The notes: generated from the letters alone by a model not told the origin. Shown: positions 26,407 through 35,025, counted from the first letter of the stretch. The stretch: 64,000 nucleotides of DNA from Geodermatophilus sp. YIM 151500 (GCF_025716945.1 NZ_JAOVZT010000009.1:116140-180139); one strand, 5' to 3'. Made by a program: numbers and translations.

Positions 26407-27775
26407 AACTCCTCCTTGAGTGCCGCCATGTCGTCCTCTTCTAGATCCTCTGGCGACCAGGACCCGAGAATTTCCTCACGGTTGCGAGTGAGCTTCCGAC
26501 GCGCGTCGGCGACAAGGTCCGGACGCAAGAAGACATACTCGCCGCTCGCCGAGGGCAGTCGAGCTAGCGTCTCGCTGACGCTCAATGACGAAACTCGACG
26601 GTTTGCGAATTCTCTAACTGGGAAGTCGAGTTTCCCGCCGCCCTTTCGGCTGGCTTTGTGGCGTACGGCATCTTCGCCGTACTCGTTGACCGCCCATGCC
26701 TTGACCGCCAACCCCGGATCGGGCGACAGTTCAAGGTCGGAGACACTTCGTTCGTACAGCACCTTGAAGTGCTGACGCTGGAGGATTCGCTGGGCCGGTT
26801 CGTGAGCCGGATGGCTGGAGTCGCCGGCCGCCACGCGCATCCCGGTCAGGACTTCGTTGTCCGTTGTGGCCAGGTGCTGCTGAACGGTGGCCCCGTACTT
26901 TCCCTCAGGTAGCCAGTTGCGAAGAAAGTCAACAAGATGAATGTCGTAAACCACACGGATGGGGTGAAAGTACACCTGACTGAACATAAAATACCGAGCT
27001 AAGGCCAGCGACTCACTTGCCTCCAGGCCGCCGCGCTCAATGCCAATCACCGGCGCTTGCGAATCGTCCTCATCCGGTCCGGGACTAGCAGCTGGCATCA
27101 TCAGTCGAAGTGTCTGGATTAACCGGTGGTGATCGAATCTTCCGTAAGCGACACCGGCGTGGTGAGAATCGCGTAAGAGATAGTCCATCCGGTCGACTCC
27201 GAAAGCATCTCCTGTGATTATCTCGCTGAGGAGAGACTCCCACACCGAAAAGCGACCTTGACTTGCCTTCTCCGCGCCGACCGCAAGCTTTGCAACGACA
27301 GCAGCATCGACGGGCGGTACCATGTTGGCGAAAAGTTCACGCATTTCTGGACTGGTGATCACTTGTTCAGACAACGTTTCGTGCGACACGTCTTCCGGCA
27401 GAATCTCGTGCTCGGCAGCATGCGAGAACGGAAGATGGCCGAGGTCATGACAGAGGGCGGCCATGCGCACTACAGTCCGCCAGTACGGGAAGTTGTTGTG
27501 CGCAGAGAGTTCAGGGACGACGTCCCGGACCTCTTCGGAAACGTTTTCCTGTCGCGCGATCAAGACGTCGAACGCTTGGCCGGCGAACTCCATGACACCG
27601 AGGCTGTGCTCGAACCGCCGGTGCGTCGCGCCCGGGTAACCAGTGACGAGAGTGCCAACTGCGCGATGTAGCGCAGGCGCTGGACAGGTTCCGAGTCGAC
27701 GATGGTCCGCTCGTGTGATGTCACCGTGATGAACTGGTGGACCGGGTCGCGGAACTCATGGTGGTACTTGACCAT
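26403..27775 (-). pseudogene. HD-domain dNTP triphosphohydrolase-like protein, frameshifted
   Basis: The restored protein would be about 457 residues. It starts MVKYHHEFRDPVHQFITVTS at ATG 27775 (GGAGGG site), typical of dGTPase-like HD proteins. Near 27640 one base is missing: the first frame reads on as VTRARRTGG, while the true sequence resumes as YPGATHRRFEHSLGVMEFAG in the next frame. The HD motif ALCHDLGHLPFSH and the later DAFGVDRMDYLLRDSHHAGV are intact. Such enzymes hydrolyse dNTPs, and some act against phages. A LexA box lies 72 bp upstream. The frameshift is either decay or a base-calling error. Confidence 0.87.
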
Positions 27776-27846
27776 CGCTGCCCTCCCTTCCTCACCCGGT
27801 CGTGGACCCGCCGATGGCAGGCCTGTCGTGCCCACGAACCCTCTGC

Positions 27847-27862
27847 TCGAACGCACGTTCGA
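27847..27862. promoter_or_regulatory. LexA (SOS) box upstream of the HD-YwgA operon
   Basis: TCGAACGCACGTTCGA, a full match to the mycobacterial-type SOS box (TCGAAC-N4-GTTCGA), centred about 80 bp before the HD gene start. It implies induction by DNA damage. Confidence 0.75.
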
Positions 27863-28452
27863 ACCATGCCACGCCGGCCTGACAACTTCGCACGCTAGGC
27901 CTCGCCGAACCGGTTGGCTCTCGTCCGGAGCGGCAGCCGTGTCCGCCGGACCAGTGCCGTCATCGGCGGTGAGACTACGAACTGGTACCTGTGCATCGCA
28001 CTGTTCACGACACGCCCCTGCTTGTGGACGGATGCTCGTACTGGACGTCTGGCGTGTTGACCACCGTCCGCCCTCAGGCGCTGTGCCTGCAGCTTCGGCA
28101 TCCCCAGGGCCCACGCGATCTGTGGACAACTCTCGAACGAACCACATGCCGGTAGTTCGTGAACCGGCGACATATGCCCGACTCACTGGACGAGACCCGC
28201 TTCCGCTGGGACCGCAGCGACTGCTGCGTGGAGGTGCCCGGTGACGTCGTCGAGGACGGCCCGACTAGCCAACCAAGCCGTCACTCTTGAAGCCTGGCCG
28301 GCCGCAGCCTGGCGTGACTCTCTCGCCACACCGTCACACCGCGCCCCGCGAGCCTCCGTTGGGTCCTCAGCGAGCACCTGTAAGAGGGGAAGTCAGAGGT
28401 GCCAGCCCGCTCCTCGTGCTGCGCGCCTCGCCGTCTGTCAGGGGGCTCCACT
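27863..28452. other. gap with no recognisable gene
   Basis: About 590 bp between the SOS box and the GNAT gene. No open frame with a ribosome site or recognisable motif; it should hold the promoters of the two divergent operons. Confidence 0.5.
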
Positions 28453-29019
28453 ATGGTCGCCGGTGTGACCAACTTGCGCGACACCGAGCGGGCAATATGG
28501 CCACGGCTCCAGCCTCCTCGCATGGTCAACCTTAACGCGGCGACAGCATCTAAGGAGACTGCCGAAGTTATTCTTCAGCCTTTGACTGCTCCAAGCGTCG
28601 ACGAAGTGTCAAGGTTGCTGGAGCGGCCAGTGCAGCTCCTATACCCTAATGGCCGAGGATGGCTGGCTTCCCGCCTGCAGGATATCGTGCGCGGAAAGGC
28701 CTTGGGCATCGTGGCTTGGCAGGCAGAGTCAGCTGTTGGTGTCGCAATTCTGACCCCCAAATCAGCGGACCAGATGAAGCTCTCCACCGTCTTCGTGGCT
28801 GAGCAAGCTCGCAACTGGGGAATCGGGTCTGCTCTGATCCATGAGGCGGTCCTCCGCGCAGACGCTGGTGGGGTCACTGAACTATGGGTGACCGTCGCTC
28901 ACCACATAGCGCCGCAGTTGACCCGCTTGCTCCACACCGCTGGCTTCACTGAGACCGCATTCTTGTGTAATCGGTACGGCTCGGGCCGTCACGAAATTGT
29001 GTACACCCGCGTCTGGTGA
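28453..29019 (+). CDS. GNAT-family N-acetyltransferase
   Basis: A 188-residue GNAT protein. The acetyl-CoA P-loop motif is VFVAEQARNWGIGSALIHEA (Q/R-x-x-G-x-G/A form) near residue 118. The preceding strand (VGVAILTP) and the following motif (ELWVTVAHHIAPQLTRLLHT, GFTETAF) complete the fold. ATG at 28453 was chosen; a GTG four codons later (28465) is possible. Its stop overlaps the ASCH gene start (GTGA). Base use has more A/T than the flanking chromosome. The substrate is unknown; a tRNA or protein target is possible given the partner. Confidence 0.85.
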   Translation: MVAGVTNLRDTERAIWPRLQPPRMVNLNAATASKETAEVILQPLTAPSVDEVSRLLERPVQLLYPNGRGWLASRLQDIVRGKALGIVAWQAESAVGVAILTPKSADQMKLSTVFVAEQARNWGIGSALIHEAVLRADAGGVTELWVTVAHHIAPQLTRLLHTAGFTETAFLCNRYGSGRHEIVYTRVW

Positions 29020-29510
29020 ATTCTCTCGCTGTCACCGGTCTGATTTCACTCCATCCGCATCATGCACACCGCATATTTCAAGGCCTGAAGCCGACTGAAT
29101 TCCGCCGTAGACAAGTGCGGGCAACACTACCCGCCTGGTGGGCCATCTATGAATGTCGCCCAGTCTGTGCGGTCACCGGAGTGATGCGCCTGGATTCTAT
29201 TACGTATGGAAGTGCGACGGATCTTGTCGCCATGGAGCCGGACGAATATGAGCGGGCGATGGTTGCGAAGTACTTGGAGGAAGCTATTTGTGCGTCTGCT
29301 ATTCACATTGGCGCTGTTGGACTCTTCCCGGCATCAGTTCCGCTGGCCGAGTTTGGCGTTCTCCGCGCCCCCCAATCCTATCAAAAGCTTAATGGGACTC
29401 TAGTCTCCGGCGTGGCACCTGCTGGCAATCCGATGCGCACCGCCGGGAGTGTTCAACGCATTACTGTGATCTCGTCCGGTAGTCGGCGCGCGATGGCGGG
29501 GGGCTCGTAG
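29016..29510 (+). CDS. ASCH-domain protein
   Basis: A 164-residue PUA-like protein. The ASCH signature is clear: LISLHPHHAHRIFQGLKPTE followed by FRRR, then a basic patch, a strand WWAIYECRPVCAVTGVMRL and helix MEPDEYERAMVAKYLEEA. ASCH proteins bind RNA or modified nucleosides; E. coli YqfB of this superfamily hydrolyses N4-acetylcytidine. Coupling to a GNAT acetyltransferase by a GTGA overlap therefore suggests an acetyl-mark writer/eraser or reader pair. The next gene starts 2 bp after its stop. Confidence 0.82.
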   Translation: MNSLAVTGLISLHPHHAHRIFQGLKPTEFRRRQVRATLPAWWAIYECRPVCAVTGVMRLDSITYGSATDLVAMEPDEYERAMVAKYLEEAICASAIHIGAVGLFPASVPLAEFGVLRAPQSYQKLNGTLVSGVAPAGNPMRTAGSVQRITVISSGSRRAMAGGS

Positions 29511-29512
29511 CC

Positions 29513-30688
29513 GTGGGGTATTTCGGGGTTCTTCAATCCGCACCTGAGTCGGCTACCTCCCCGGGGCTCAATCTGGCTACGCCTCACGGAGCCGGGCCGG
29601 CGGTCATTCTGCCTGGCATTCGCCGATGTCACGTAAACCTTTGGGCGCTTTCGTCCTTGGTGCCCGGGCGCCGGCTCTTCTACTTCGACCTAGGGTTGGA
29701 GCTTGTTGCTGCTACCGAACCGGTCAGCCAGGTCGAGATAATTCTTCCCTTCAGGGTCGACGAAGGCAGATGGCCTGGTCGCGCGAAGAATGAGACGGTC
29801 GCACAGGACCTCTATCAGACGATCGCCACACAGGCGTCGGCGGAGCTCGTCTTCGGAGGTCCCGTCCATGCAGAGGCGGAAGAGGACTGGACGAAGCTGA
29901 CAGTCGGTGACTACGCCGAGCCGCTACGTTTGGGGAGGATCAACGTAGCAGGCATCAAGGTGCTCTCTACGGTTGACCAGCGGTCAGATTCGTCCCATTA
30001 CGTGGTTCCTCTTGTGTCGCCAATCCCAGCTGGAGAGGCTCGATATTTGCGGTTGAGGTTCCGGGTCTTTGGTGCCGGCCCTCTGTGGTCGTGGAAGCGG
30101 GTCACAGGTGGCGCGCTATTCGACTTTCGCGTGTATGACGTTCGGGAGTCGCGTTTCGCAGAGTCAGAGATCCATCTGCGGAAGCGCATGATCCCGATTG
30201 ATGAAATGAACGTCTTCCTTATCTCGCCCGCCAAATATCAGATCGCAACGACAAGCCCGCAGTGGAAATACCTGAGGCTACTCGAGCCTGGAGCCTGGCG
30301 AATCTATCTGCGAGGGACGGCGTACTTATCCCTGCGTAGTGCAATGGTGGTCCACTACTGGCGACAAAAGCCCGATAAAATCGAAGAATCCGCCGAGGTG
30401 GTTGTATCGCTTGATCCAAGCCTGCCGCAATCGGCTACGGGGTCATCTGCGGGAACGTCTGCAGTTGAATCGCCGACGAGGGGGAGGGGGGCCGAGGAAG
30501 GGCAATTTAGCACCACGGTCCTAGGATCGAAGGTCAGGATGATCCGACTCCTCCCGCGCAGTCTTTCCGTGGTTCCCCGACGGCTCCTGACGGTCCAACG
30601 TCGCCAATGGGAGGCTTCTCCGGCGCCCGCAAGCGTCCGCGCCAGTCTATTAACCCGGATAACCCATTCCGCGTCTTTGCGGATCTGA
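29513..30688 (+). CDS. hypothetical protein, soluble part of a probable membrane effector
   Basis: Reads as 391 residues from GTG 29513. I recognise no family. Residues 1-300 look like a beta-rich globular domain (for example RLFYFDLGLELVAATEPVSQ, and YLRLRFRVFGAGPLWSWKRV). From about residue 340 the composition turns basic and unnatural (RMIRLLPRSLSVVPRRLLTV), whereas the overlapping next frame from 30511 reads as a Pro/Ser/Thr linker (DPTPPAQSFRGSPTAPDGPT) leading straight into two membrane helices. A one-base deletion near 30530 would join both into one protein of about 480 residues. It is third in the GNAT-ASCH operon. Confidence 0.6.
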   Translation: MGYFGVLQSAPESATSPGLNLATPHGAGPAVILPGIRRCHVNLWALSSLVPGRRLFYFDLGLELVAATEPVSQVEIILPFRVDEGRWPGRAKNETVAQDLYQTIATQASAELVFGGPVHAEAEEDWTKLTVGDYAEPLRLGRINVAGIKVLSTVDQRSDSSHYVVPLVSPIPAGEARYLRLRFRVFGAGPLWSWKRVTGGALFDFRVYDVRESRFAESEIHLRKRMIPIDEMNVFLISPAKYQIATTSPQWKYLRLLEPGAWRIYLRGTAYLSLRSAMVVHYWRQKPDKIEESAEVVVSLDPSLPQSATGSSAGTSAVESPTRGRGAEEGQFSTTVLGSKVRMIRLLPRSLSVVPRRLLTVQRRQWEASPAPASVRASLLTRITHSASLRI

Positions 30689-30954
30689 ATCCGGCGGCCG
30701 CTAGAGTATGGTGGGCTGAGATTGTCCGAGTCGGCCTGGCCTTGGTTACCATAGCGTTGATAGTTCGATGGACGAGTGGCACCTATGACTTCTCCCAAAT
30801 TCCTTGGAAGTCAATAGTAACCATCCTAGGGCTCGCGACGGTCCTTGGGCTCTTCACGTGGCTTGAAAGGCTGCGTCGCTTCAGCGCAGACATGTTCGCT
30901 CGGCCTCGCGGGTGGTTCCGATCGATCGAGCGAATCATCCTCAATAGGCGCTAG
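30607..30954 (+). CDS. two-helix membrane segment, possibly the C terminus of the preceding gene
   Basis: Reads as 115 residues from ATG 30607 in the frame after the preceding gene, overlapping it by 82 bp. It has two hydrophobic helices, WWAEIVRVGLALVTIALIVR and SIVTILGLATVLGLFTWLER, and a basic C-terminal tail. No ribosome site lies before the ATG. With the upstream linker in the same frame it looks like the membrane anchor of a 480-residue protein split by a frameshift, rather than a separate gene. Confidence 0.55.
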   Translation: MGGFSGARKRPRQSINPDNPFRVFADLNPAAARVWWAEIVRVGLALVTIALIVRWTSGTYDFSQIPWKSIVTILGLATVLGLFTWLERLRRFSADMFARPRGWFRSIERIILNRR

Positions 30955-31205
30955 GCATCGCGGGCCGGACGAGGTTGCTGTTGACCGCGTGGCGACCCCC
31001 GCGGGAGTCTAACTGGCTGTCTAAGCTGCGCTTCAAATGGAGCGGGTGAGCGGGATCAAATCGACATGGCCAACTTGGAGACTTGGACTCCGCCAGCAGT
31101 CCCCCGCGGGGTCGGTCGGCCCGGCGGTGTGGAAGCGGTATGGCGATTCTTCAGAGACGGTGGCGGTTGGCCTAGAGGGCCCGCCGCGGGATAGGCGGGG
31201 GTGCA

Positions 31206-31781
31206 GTGTCCGACGACGGTGCGATCGAGCTTGCTTCAGCCGAATTCTTCCCGGCAGCGATGCTCTACCGCCGGGCATGCGCGACGGCTCATCAGGCACG
31301 GCAACGCGCGACGGAAGCCGCCCAGACAGGGCGCCATGAGCGGCGCCTCCGCGAGCTCGATGCGGTGGTCGAGACCGTCGTGCTGGCGCAGGCCGCCGCC
31401 GAGGGCTGGATTCACCGCGCCTACCACCTCGCCGATGTTGAGCCGCAAGGTGCGGGCGGCTGGGTGGCGCGCTGGCAGGCGGCGCCCCGAGCCATTGGGG
31501 GCCTGGGCTCGCGCAACCTCAATGCCGAGACGGTTGAAACGCTGCGTTGGCTGAGTACCTGGCGCAACTATCTCGTCCATGACGACGCGCGGGCCCGTGA
31601 GCGGTTACGTACCAACGGCATCGATGCCGGCAGCGAGGCGGCGTACTTGACTGCCGACATGGCGGAGGAGGTCATCGCACGGATAGATGACGCCTTCACT
31701 GATGTTGGCGCGTGCATCGGATGGCGGACGCTGGCCGGCCTCCACTCGGCGTATCTCTGGCGGTCCCACGACGAGGGCTAG
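31206..31781 (+). CDS. HEPN-like helical protein
   Basis: A 191-residue, mainly alpha-helical protein. Residues 45-75 form a long helix (RELDAVVETVVLAQAAAEGW) and the motif TWRNYLVHDDA near residue 120 fits the R-x4-H signature of HEPN ribonucleases (Arg, then Asn, and His four residues on). HEPN proteins are common toxins and anti-phage nucleases. GTG at 31206 follows a G-rich stretch, with a further GTG at 31201. It stands alone, with no MNT-type antitoxin beside it. Assignment is by motif only. The 250 bp before it hold nothing recognisable. Confidence 0.55.
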   Translation: MSDDGAIELASAEFFPAAMLYRRACATAHQARQRATEAAQTGRHERRLRELDAVVETVVLAQAAAEGWIHRAYHLADVEPQGAGGWVARWQAAPRAIGGLGSRNLNAETVETLRWLSTWRNYLVHDDARARERLRTNGIDAGSEAAYLTADMAEEVIARIDDAFTDVGACIGWRTLAGLHSAYLWRSHDEG

Positions 31782-31901
31782 ACAGTCCGCCGTCGCTCTG
31801 CAGTGTTTGAGGGGAACGATGGCGGCCCCCTCACATCGCTCGCCGGGAGGGCCAGGGAGGACGGTCATGGCCGTGTGGAGGAGGGGGACGGTCCACTTCG
31901 G

Positions 31902-31926
31902 TGGTTGCAGTTCTGGTTGCAGTTGG
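31902..31926. repeat. right arm-type repeat pair
   Basis: TGGTTGCAGTT twice (31902-31912 and 31914-31924), then GG, matching the pair at 19575-19599 with a single difference in the spacer base. It lies 102 bp inside attR. In the excised circle both pairs would flank the core site. Confidence 0.65.
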
Positions 31927-32027
31927 CCGCGTTCGCGGTCATCCGTAGCCGTGCGCGGCCGTAGTAATCCGCTGGTCACCTGTCTTATGGAACTTTGGCG
32001 AACCGCGACGAACGCGATCATGACGGC

Positions 32028-32071
32028 CTGGCAGTGTGGGGGTCAGGGTTCGAATCCCCTCAGCTCCACCC
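32028..32071. repeat. attR: right attachment site
   Basis: 44 bp repeating the 3' part of tRNA-Ala(GGC). One G of the T stem is missing and the T loop reads TTCGAAT, so it could not make a good tRNA half. The tandem remnant of a second integrase begins 23 bp further on. Confidence 0.88.
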
Positions 32072-32093
32072 ATCTGAGGAGCGGTTATGCCGC

Positions 32094-32845
32094 TTAGGAC
32101 GGTTGCTGGATGGCAGTGACGGTGCCGTCCGTCCGCCAATAGTCCGCATGATCTTGGCGGGCGGTCTTGGCGGCGGTGTCCAGCCGGTCGGCGACGGCGT
32201 CGAGGTCGTCGTCGAAGAGGCCCGAGAGACGTCGAGGGTCATGGCCGCGCTGGCGTGTCCCAGCATGCGCTGGACGGCCTTGACGTTGGCACCGGCGGCG
32301 ACGGCGAGGCTGGCCGCGATGTGCCGGATCTCGTGGGGGGTGAGCTCCCCGAGTCCGGCCGTCTGGAGCGCGGGGTCGAAGACGCGGCTCCGCCAGTTCC
32401 GGAGCATCAGCACTCCGCCGCGGGGGGCGGCGAAGACCAGGTCGGTCGGGGCCTTACCGGTGCAGGCCGCGGCCATCGCGTCGACGAGCGACCGGGAGAC
32501 GGGGACGGACCGGCACTGGTGGGACTTCGGGGTGCCGAAGACCATGACACCGTCGACTTCGGTCACCGATTCCTCGATGTTCAGCCGGCGGCGGGGCGGA
32601 TCGACGTTGCGCACCCGCAGGGCGGCGAGTTCGCCGAACCTCAGGCCGCAGTAGGCGAGCACGAGGATGACGAGCCGGTCCGGTCCGGCGGCCTCGGCCA
32701 GCGCGGCCACCTCGGGGTGAGTGAGGAAGCGCTTCTCGCGGCGCGCCGGTCGCGGGTGTTTGACCCGCGAGGCGGGGTTGCGCACGAGGCGGCCGTCGTC
32801 GACGGCGGTGTTGATGATCATGTGCAGGATCCGCTGGTCGCCCGC
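32094..32845 (-). pseudogene. truncated, frameshifted tyrosine recombinase of a second element
   Basis: The C-terminal 250 residues of an integrase unrelated in detail to the first. It begins abruptly at GDQRILHMIINTAVDDGRLV, with the N-terminal domain missing. The catalytic Arg (LAYCGLRFGELAAL) and HxxR (LTPHEIRHIAASLA) are present. In MLGHASAAMTLDVYSGLF one base is lost just at the catalytic Tyr codon (TAC reads TC), after which the expected DDDLDAVADRLD lies in the next frame, ending at a TAA (32094-32096). It lies against attR as the first integrase lies against attL, so a second element once sat in tandem. Confidence 0.82.
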
Positions 32846-33226
32846 GGCCTCAACGAGGACAAGACGCTCGAGGTGCCGGTCGACTTCAGCAAGCCCGGGT
32901 GGTTCACCGGGGGCAGCTACCCGGGTGACCCGCAGGGCCTGCCGGCGATCATCGCGGGCCATGTCGACGACTACACGGGTCCGGCGGTCTTCGCCCGCCG
33001 CGGTGAGCTGACGGAGGGAGCGCAGATCGCGATCATGCGCTCCGACAGCAGCGTGGCGGTCTTCCGGTTGACCGAACTGCAGCAATTCGCCAAGGACGAG
33101 TCCGCGGCGCGGCAGGTCCATGCGCCGGTGCCCCACTCCGAGCTGGTCCTGATCACGTGCACCGGCGGCTTCGATGAGCAAGCGCGGTCCTACACCGAGA
33201 ACCTCGTCGTGCGGGCGGGAGCCCTG
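32846..33226 (+). pseudogene. class E/F-type sortase fragment
   Basis: The catalytic part of a sortase, fused out of context. It reads GLNEDKTLEVPVDFSKPGWF from 32846, has the catalytic His in PAIIAGHVDDYTGPAVF, Cys in LVLITCTGGFDE and Arg in EQARSYTENLVV, and reaches the family's natural end (VRAGAL) at 33226, but no stop follows until 33349. The signal peptide and N terminus are missing. The left junction is with the truncated integrase, the right one with the ABC permease, whose last codons lie antisense to it. Evidently a deletion scar. Confidence 0.77.
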
Positions 33227-35025
33227 CGGAACGGCCGGGCTCGCGGCCGCAGGTTCCCGGAGAGCCCTCTGCGGACGCGACGGGAGGTCAGTTCCACGGC
33301 CACGCTCACCGCGAAGGAGGCCAGCAGCGCGGTGGCCACCACCGGGTAGCGGAAGGCCGCGAGGCCCTCGCCCAGGAGCCGGCCGAGCCCGGCGGCGCCG
33401 ACCACCCCGACGACGGCGGTGTCGCGCACGCACACCTCGAAGCGGTACATCGTGTAGGTGGTGAGCTGCTGGACCGAGGGCGGGACCACCGCCAGCAGGC
33501 CGGCGCGCCACGGCGCGACGCCGGCGCGGACCAGCGCGTCGCGCGGCCGGCGGTCGACCGATTCCCACGCCTCGGCGACCAGTCGGCCGAGGATCCCGGC
33601 GGCGTACAGACCGAGCGCGACCGCTCCCGGCACGACGCCGGGGAAGAATACGAACAGCGCGAGGATCGCCCAGATCGTCGGCGGCACCGAGCGCAGACCG
33701 AGCAGTACGGTCCGCGACACCAGGCGCGCGGCGGCCCGGGGCGCGGCGCGGACGATGTCGCGCGTGCGTCCCGACCGGTCCCGCGGTCCGGCGGCGGATG
33801 CGGTCGGGGCCGCGGCCCACGGCGCGAGTACGACGGTCAGCAGGACGGCGACCGCCATCGCCAGCACCGCGATGGCCAGGGTGTCCAGCACCGCGAGCAG
33901 CAGCACGGAGCCGCCGCCGTCGGGCAGTGCCGGCCGCAGGAGGTCGGCGACCAGCTCCTGCGTGAGCTGCCAGGTCAGGGAGTCGGTGAGCCCCTCGAGC
34001 GAGGCTCCGGTCCACCACCACGCGACCGCAAGGCCGGGCAGCCCGACCAGCACCGACCAGCGGGTCCAGGTGCGCGTCGGCGGCGCGCTATCGGCCCGGC
34101 CGGCAGCGAGGGCCCCGACGCCCTCGGCGTCGGCGGCGGCCACGACCGGGCGGGCGTCGCCCAGGGAGCCGGCCTCACGGCGCACCCGTGCGCTCCAGGC
34201 CTCCACCAGCGCCGAAAGCACCAGGAGGGCGAGGACGAGGGTCCACACCTCCTCCCAGTTGCGTGACTGCAGGCTGACCACCAGCTCCTGCCCGAGACCG
34301 CCGACTCCGACCAAGCCGAGCAGCACCGTCGAGCGCAAAGAGCACTCGAAGCGGTAGAAGGCGTAGGACAGCAGCAGCGGCGAGGCGCCGGGCACCAGGG
34401 CGTACAGGATGGCGGCGGTCCGCGGCGCCCCGGCCCGCCGCAGCGCGGCGTGCGCGCCGCCGCGCACGCCGTCGAAGGTCTCCGCGTAGACCTGGGCGGT
34501 CTGCGCGCCGAAGGGCACCACCAGGGCGAGCACGGCGACCAGCGGGTCGAGGCCGAGGACGCCGACCAGCAGCAGCGCCCACACGAGCTCGTGCACCGAC
34601 CGGGCCGCGACGAGCACGCCGCGCAGCGCCGTCCGGACCAGGCGCACCGGCAGCGGGGGCCGCCGCGACCAGGCCGCGTCGCTGAGCGCCAGCCCGCCGA
34701 GCAGGCCGACGAGCAGCGCCCCGGCCGCGCCGACCGCGGCGAAGGCCAGCGTGGTGGCGGTGGCCCGAGCGACGAGCAGGAGGAACTCGGCGTCCAGTCG
34801 CGGCGACAGCGCCCGGGCGAGCAGGTCGTCGAGCAGCGCCGCGCCGCCGGTGTTGATCACCCCGCCCGGCGCGCCGAATGCCCGCCAGGCGGCCAGGACG
34901 AGCACCGCGGCGAGCACCGCCACGGTCGTCCCCCTGCGCCGCAGCACCGCGGCGCGGGTCACCCCCAGGCGTACGTGGCGCCCCGCCGCCGGGGACAGCC
35001 GGGGTGCGTCGAGCAGACCGGTCAT
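33190..35025 (-). CDS. fused double permease of a PhnCDE-like ABC transporter
   Basis: A 611-residue membrane protein made of two PhnE-like permease domains in tandem (about 30-280 and 320-590). Each carries an inner-membrane loop contacting the ATPase: ALRRAGAPRTAAILYALVPG and ALVRAGVAPWRAGLLAVVPP. The paired motifs YAFYRFECSLRSTVLLGLVG and YTMYRFEVCVRDTAVVGVVG confirm the duplication. ATG at 35025 overlaps the ATPase stop. The last dozen or so residues lie antisense to the sortase fragment, so the natural C terminus is probably replaced. Relatives import phosphonate, phosphite or other oxyanions; the substrate here is open. Confidence 0.88.
   Translation of the reverse strand: MTGLLDAPRLSPAAGRHVRLGVTRAAVLRRRGTTVAVLAAVLVLAAWRAFGAPGGVINTGGAALLDDLLARALSPRLDAEFLLLVARATATTLAFAAVGAAGALLVGLLGGLALSDAAWSRRPPLPVRLVRTALRGVLVAARSVHELVWALLLVGVLGLDPLVAVLALVVPFGAQTAQVYAETFDGVRGGAHAALRRAGAPRTAAILYALVPGASPLLLSYAFYRFECSLRSTVLLGLVGVGGLGQELVVSLQSRNWEEVWTLVLALLVLSALVEAWSARVRREAGSLGDARPVVAAADAEGVGALAAGRADSAPPTRTWTRWSVLVGLPGLAVAWWWTGASLEGLTDSLTWQLTQELVADLLRPALPDGGGSVLLLAVLDTLAIAVLAMAVAVLLTVVLAPWAAAPTASAAGPRDRSGRTRDIVRAAPRAAARLVSRTVLLGLRSVPPTIWAILALFVFFPGVVPGAVALGLYAAGILGRLVAEAWESVDRRPRDALVRAGVAPWRAGLLAVVPPSVQQLTTYTMYRFEVCVRDTAVVGVVGAAGLGRLLGEGLAAFRYPVVATALLASFAVSVAVELTSRRVRRGLSGNLRPRARPFRRAPARTTRFSV

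Larger units (their letters stand above)
19484..32071. mobile_element. 12.6-kb tRNA-Ala-integrated genomic island
   Basis: Bounded by 45- and 44-bp direct repeats of the tRNA-Ala 3' end. The integrase and excisionase genes sit at the tRNA end; the rest is accessory cargo that looks defence-related. Cargo from about 23.4 to 31 kb has visibly more A and T at third codon positions than the flanks. No replication initiator, FtsK/Tra translocase, relaxase or phage structural gene is visible, so it is an integrative island that probably needs a helper to move between cells. Many cargo genes carry single-base deletions, suggesting decay. Confidence 0.88.

Noticed and set aside
32028..32071. A second tRNA gene at the right end of the island
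   Set aside because: Only the 3' half is present, the T stem lacks one G and there is no 5' half; it is the attachment repeat.
19484..32071. The island as an actinomycete integrative and conjugative element, or a prophage
   Set aside because: No replication initiator, FtsK/Tra-type translocase, capsid, terminase or lysis gene is visible.
31995..32654. Plus-strand open frame crossing attR
   Set aside because: It is the antisense shadow of the second integrase remnant.
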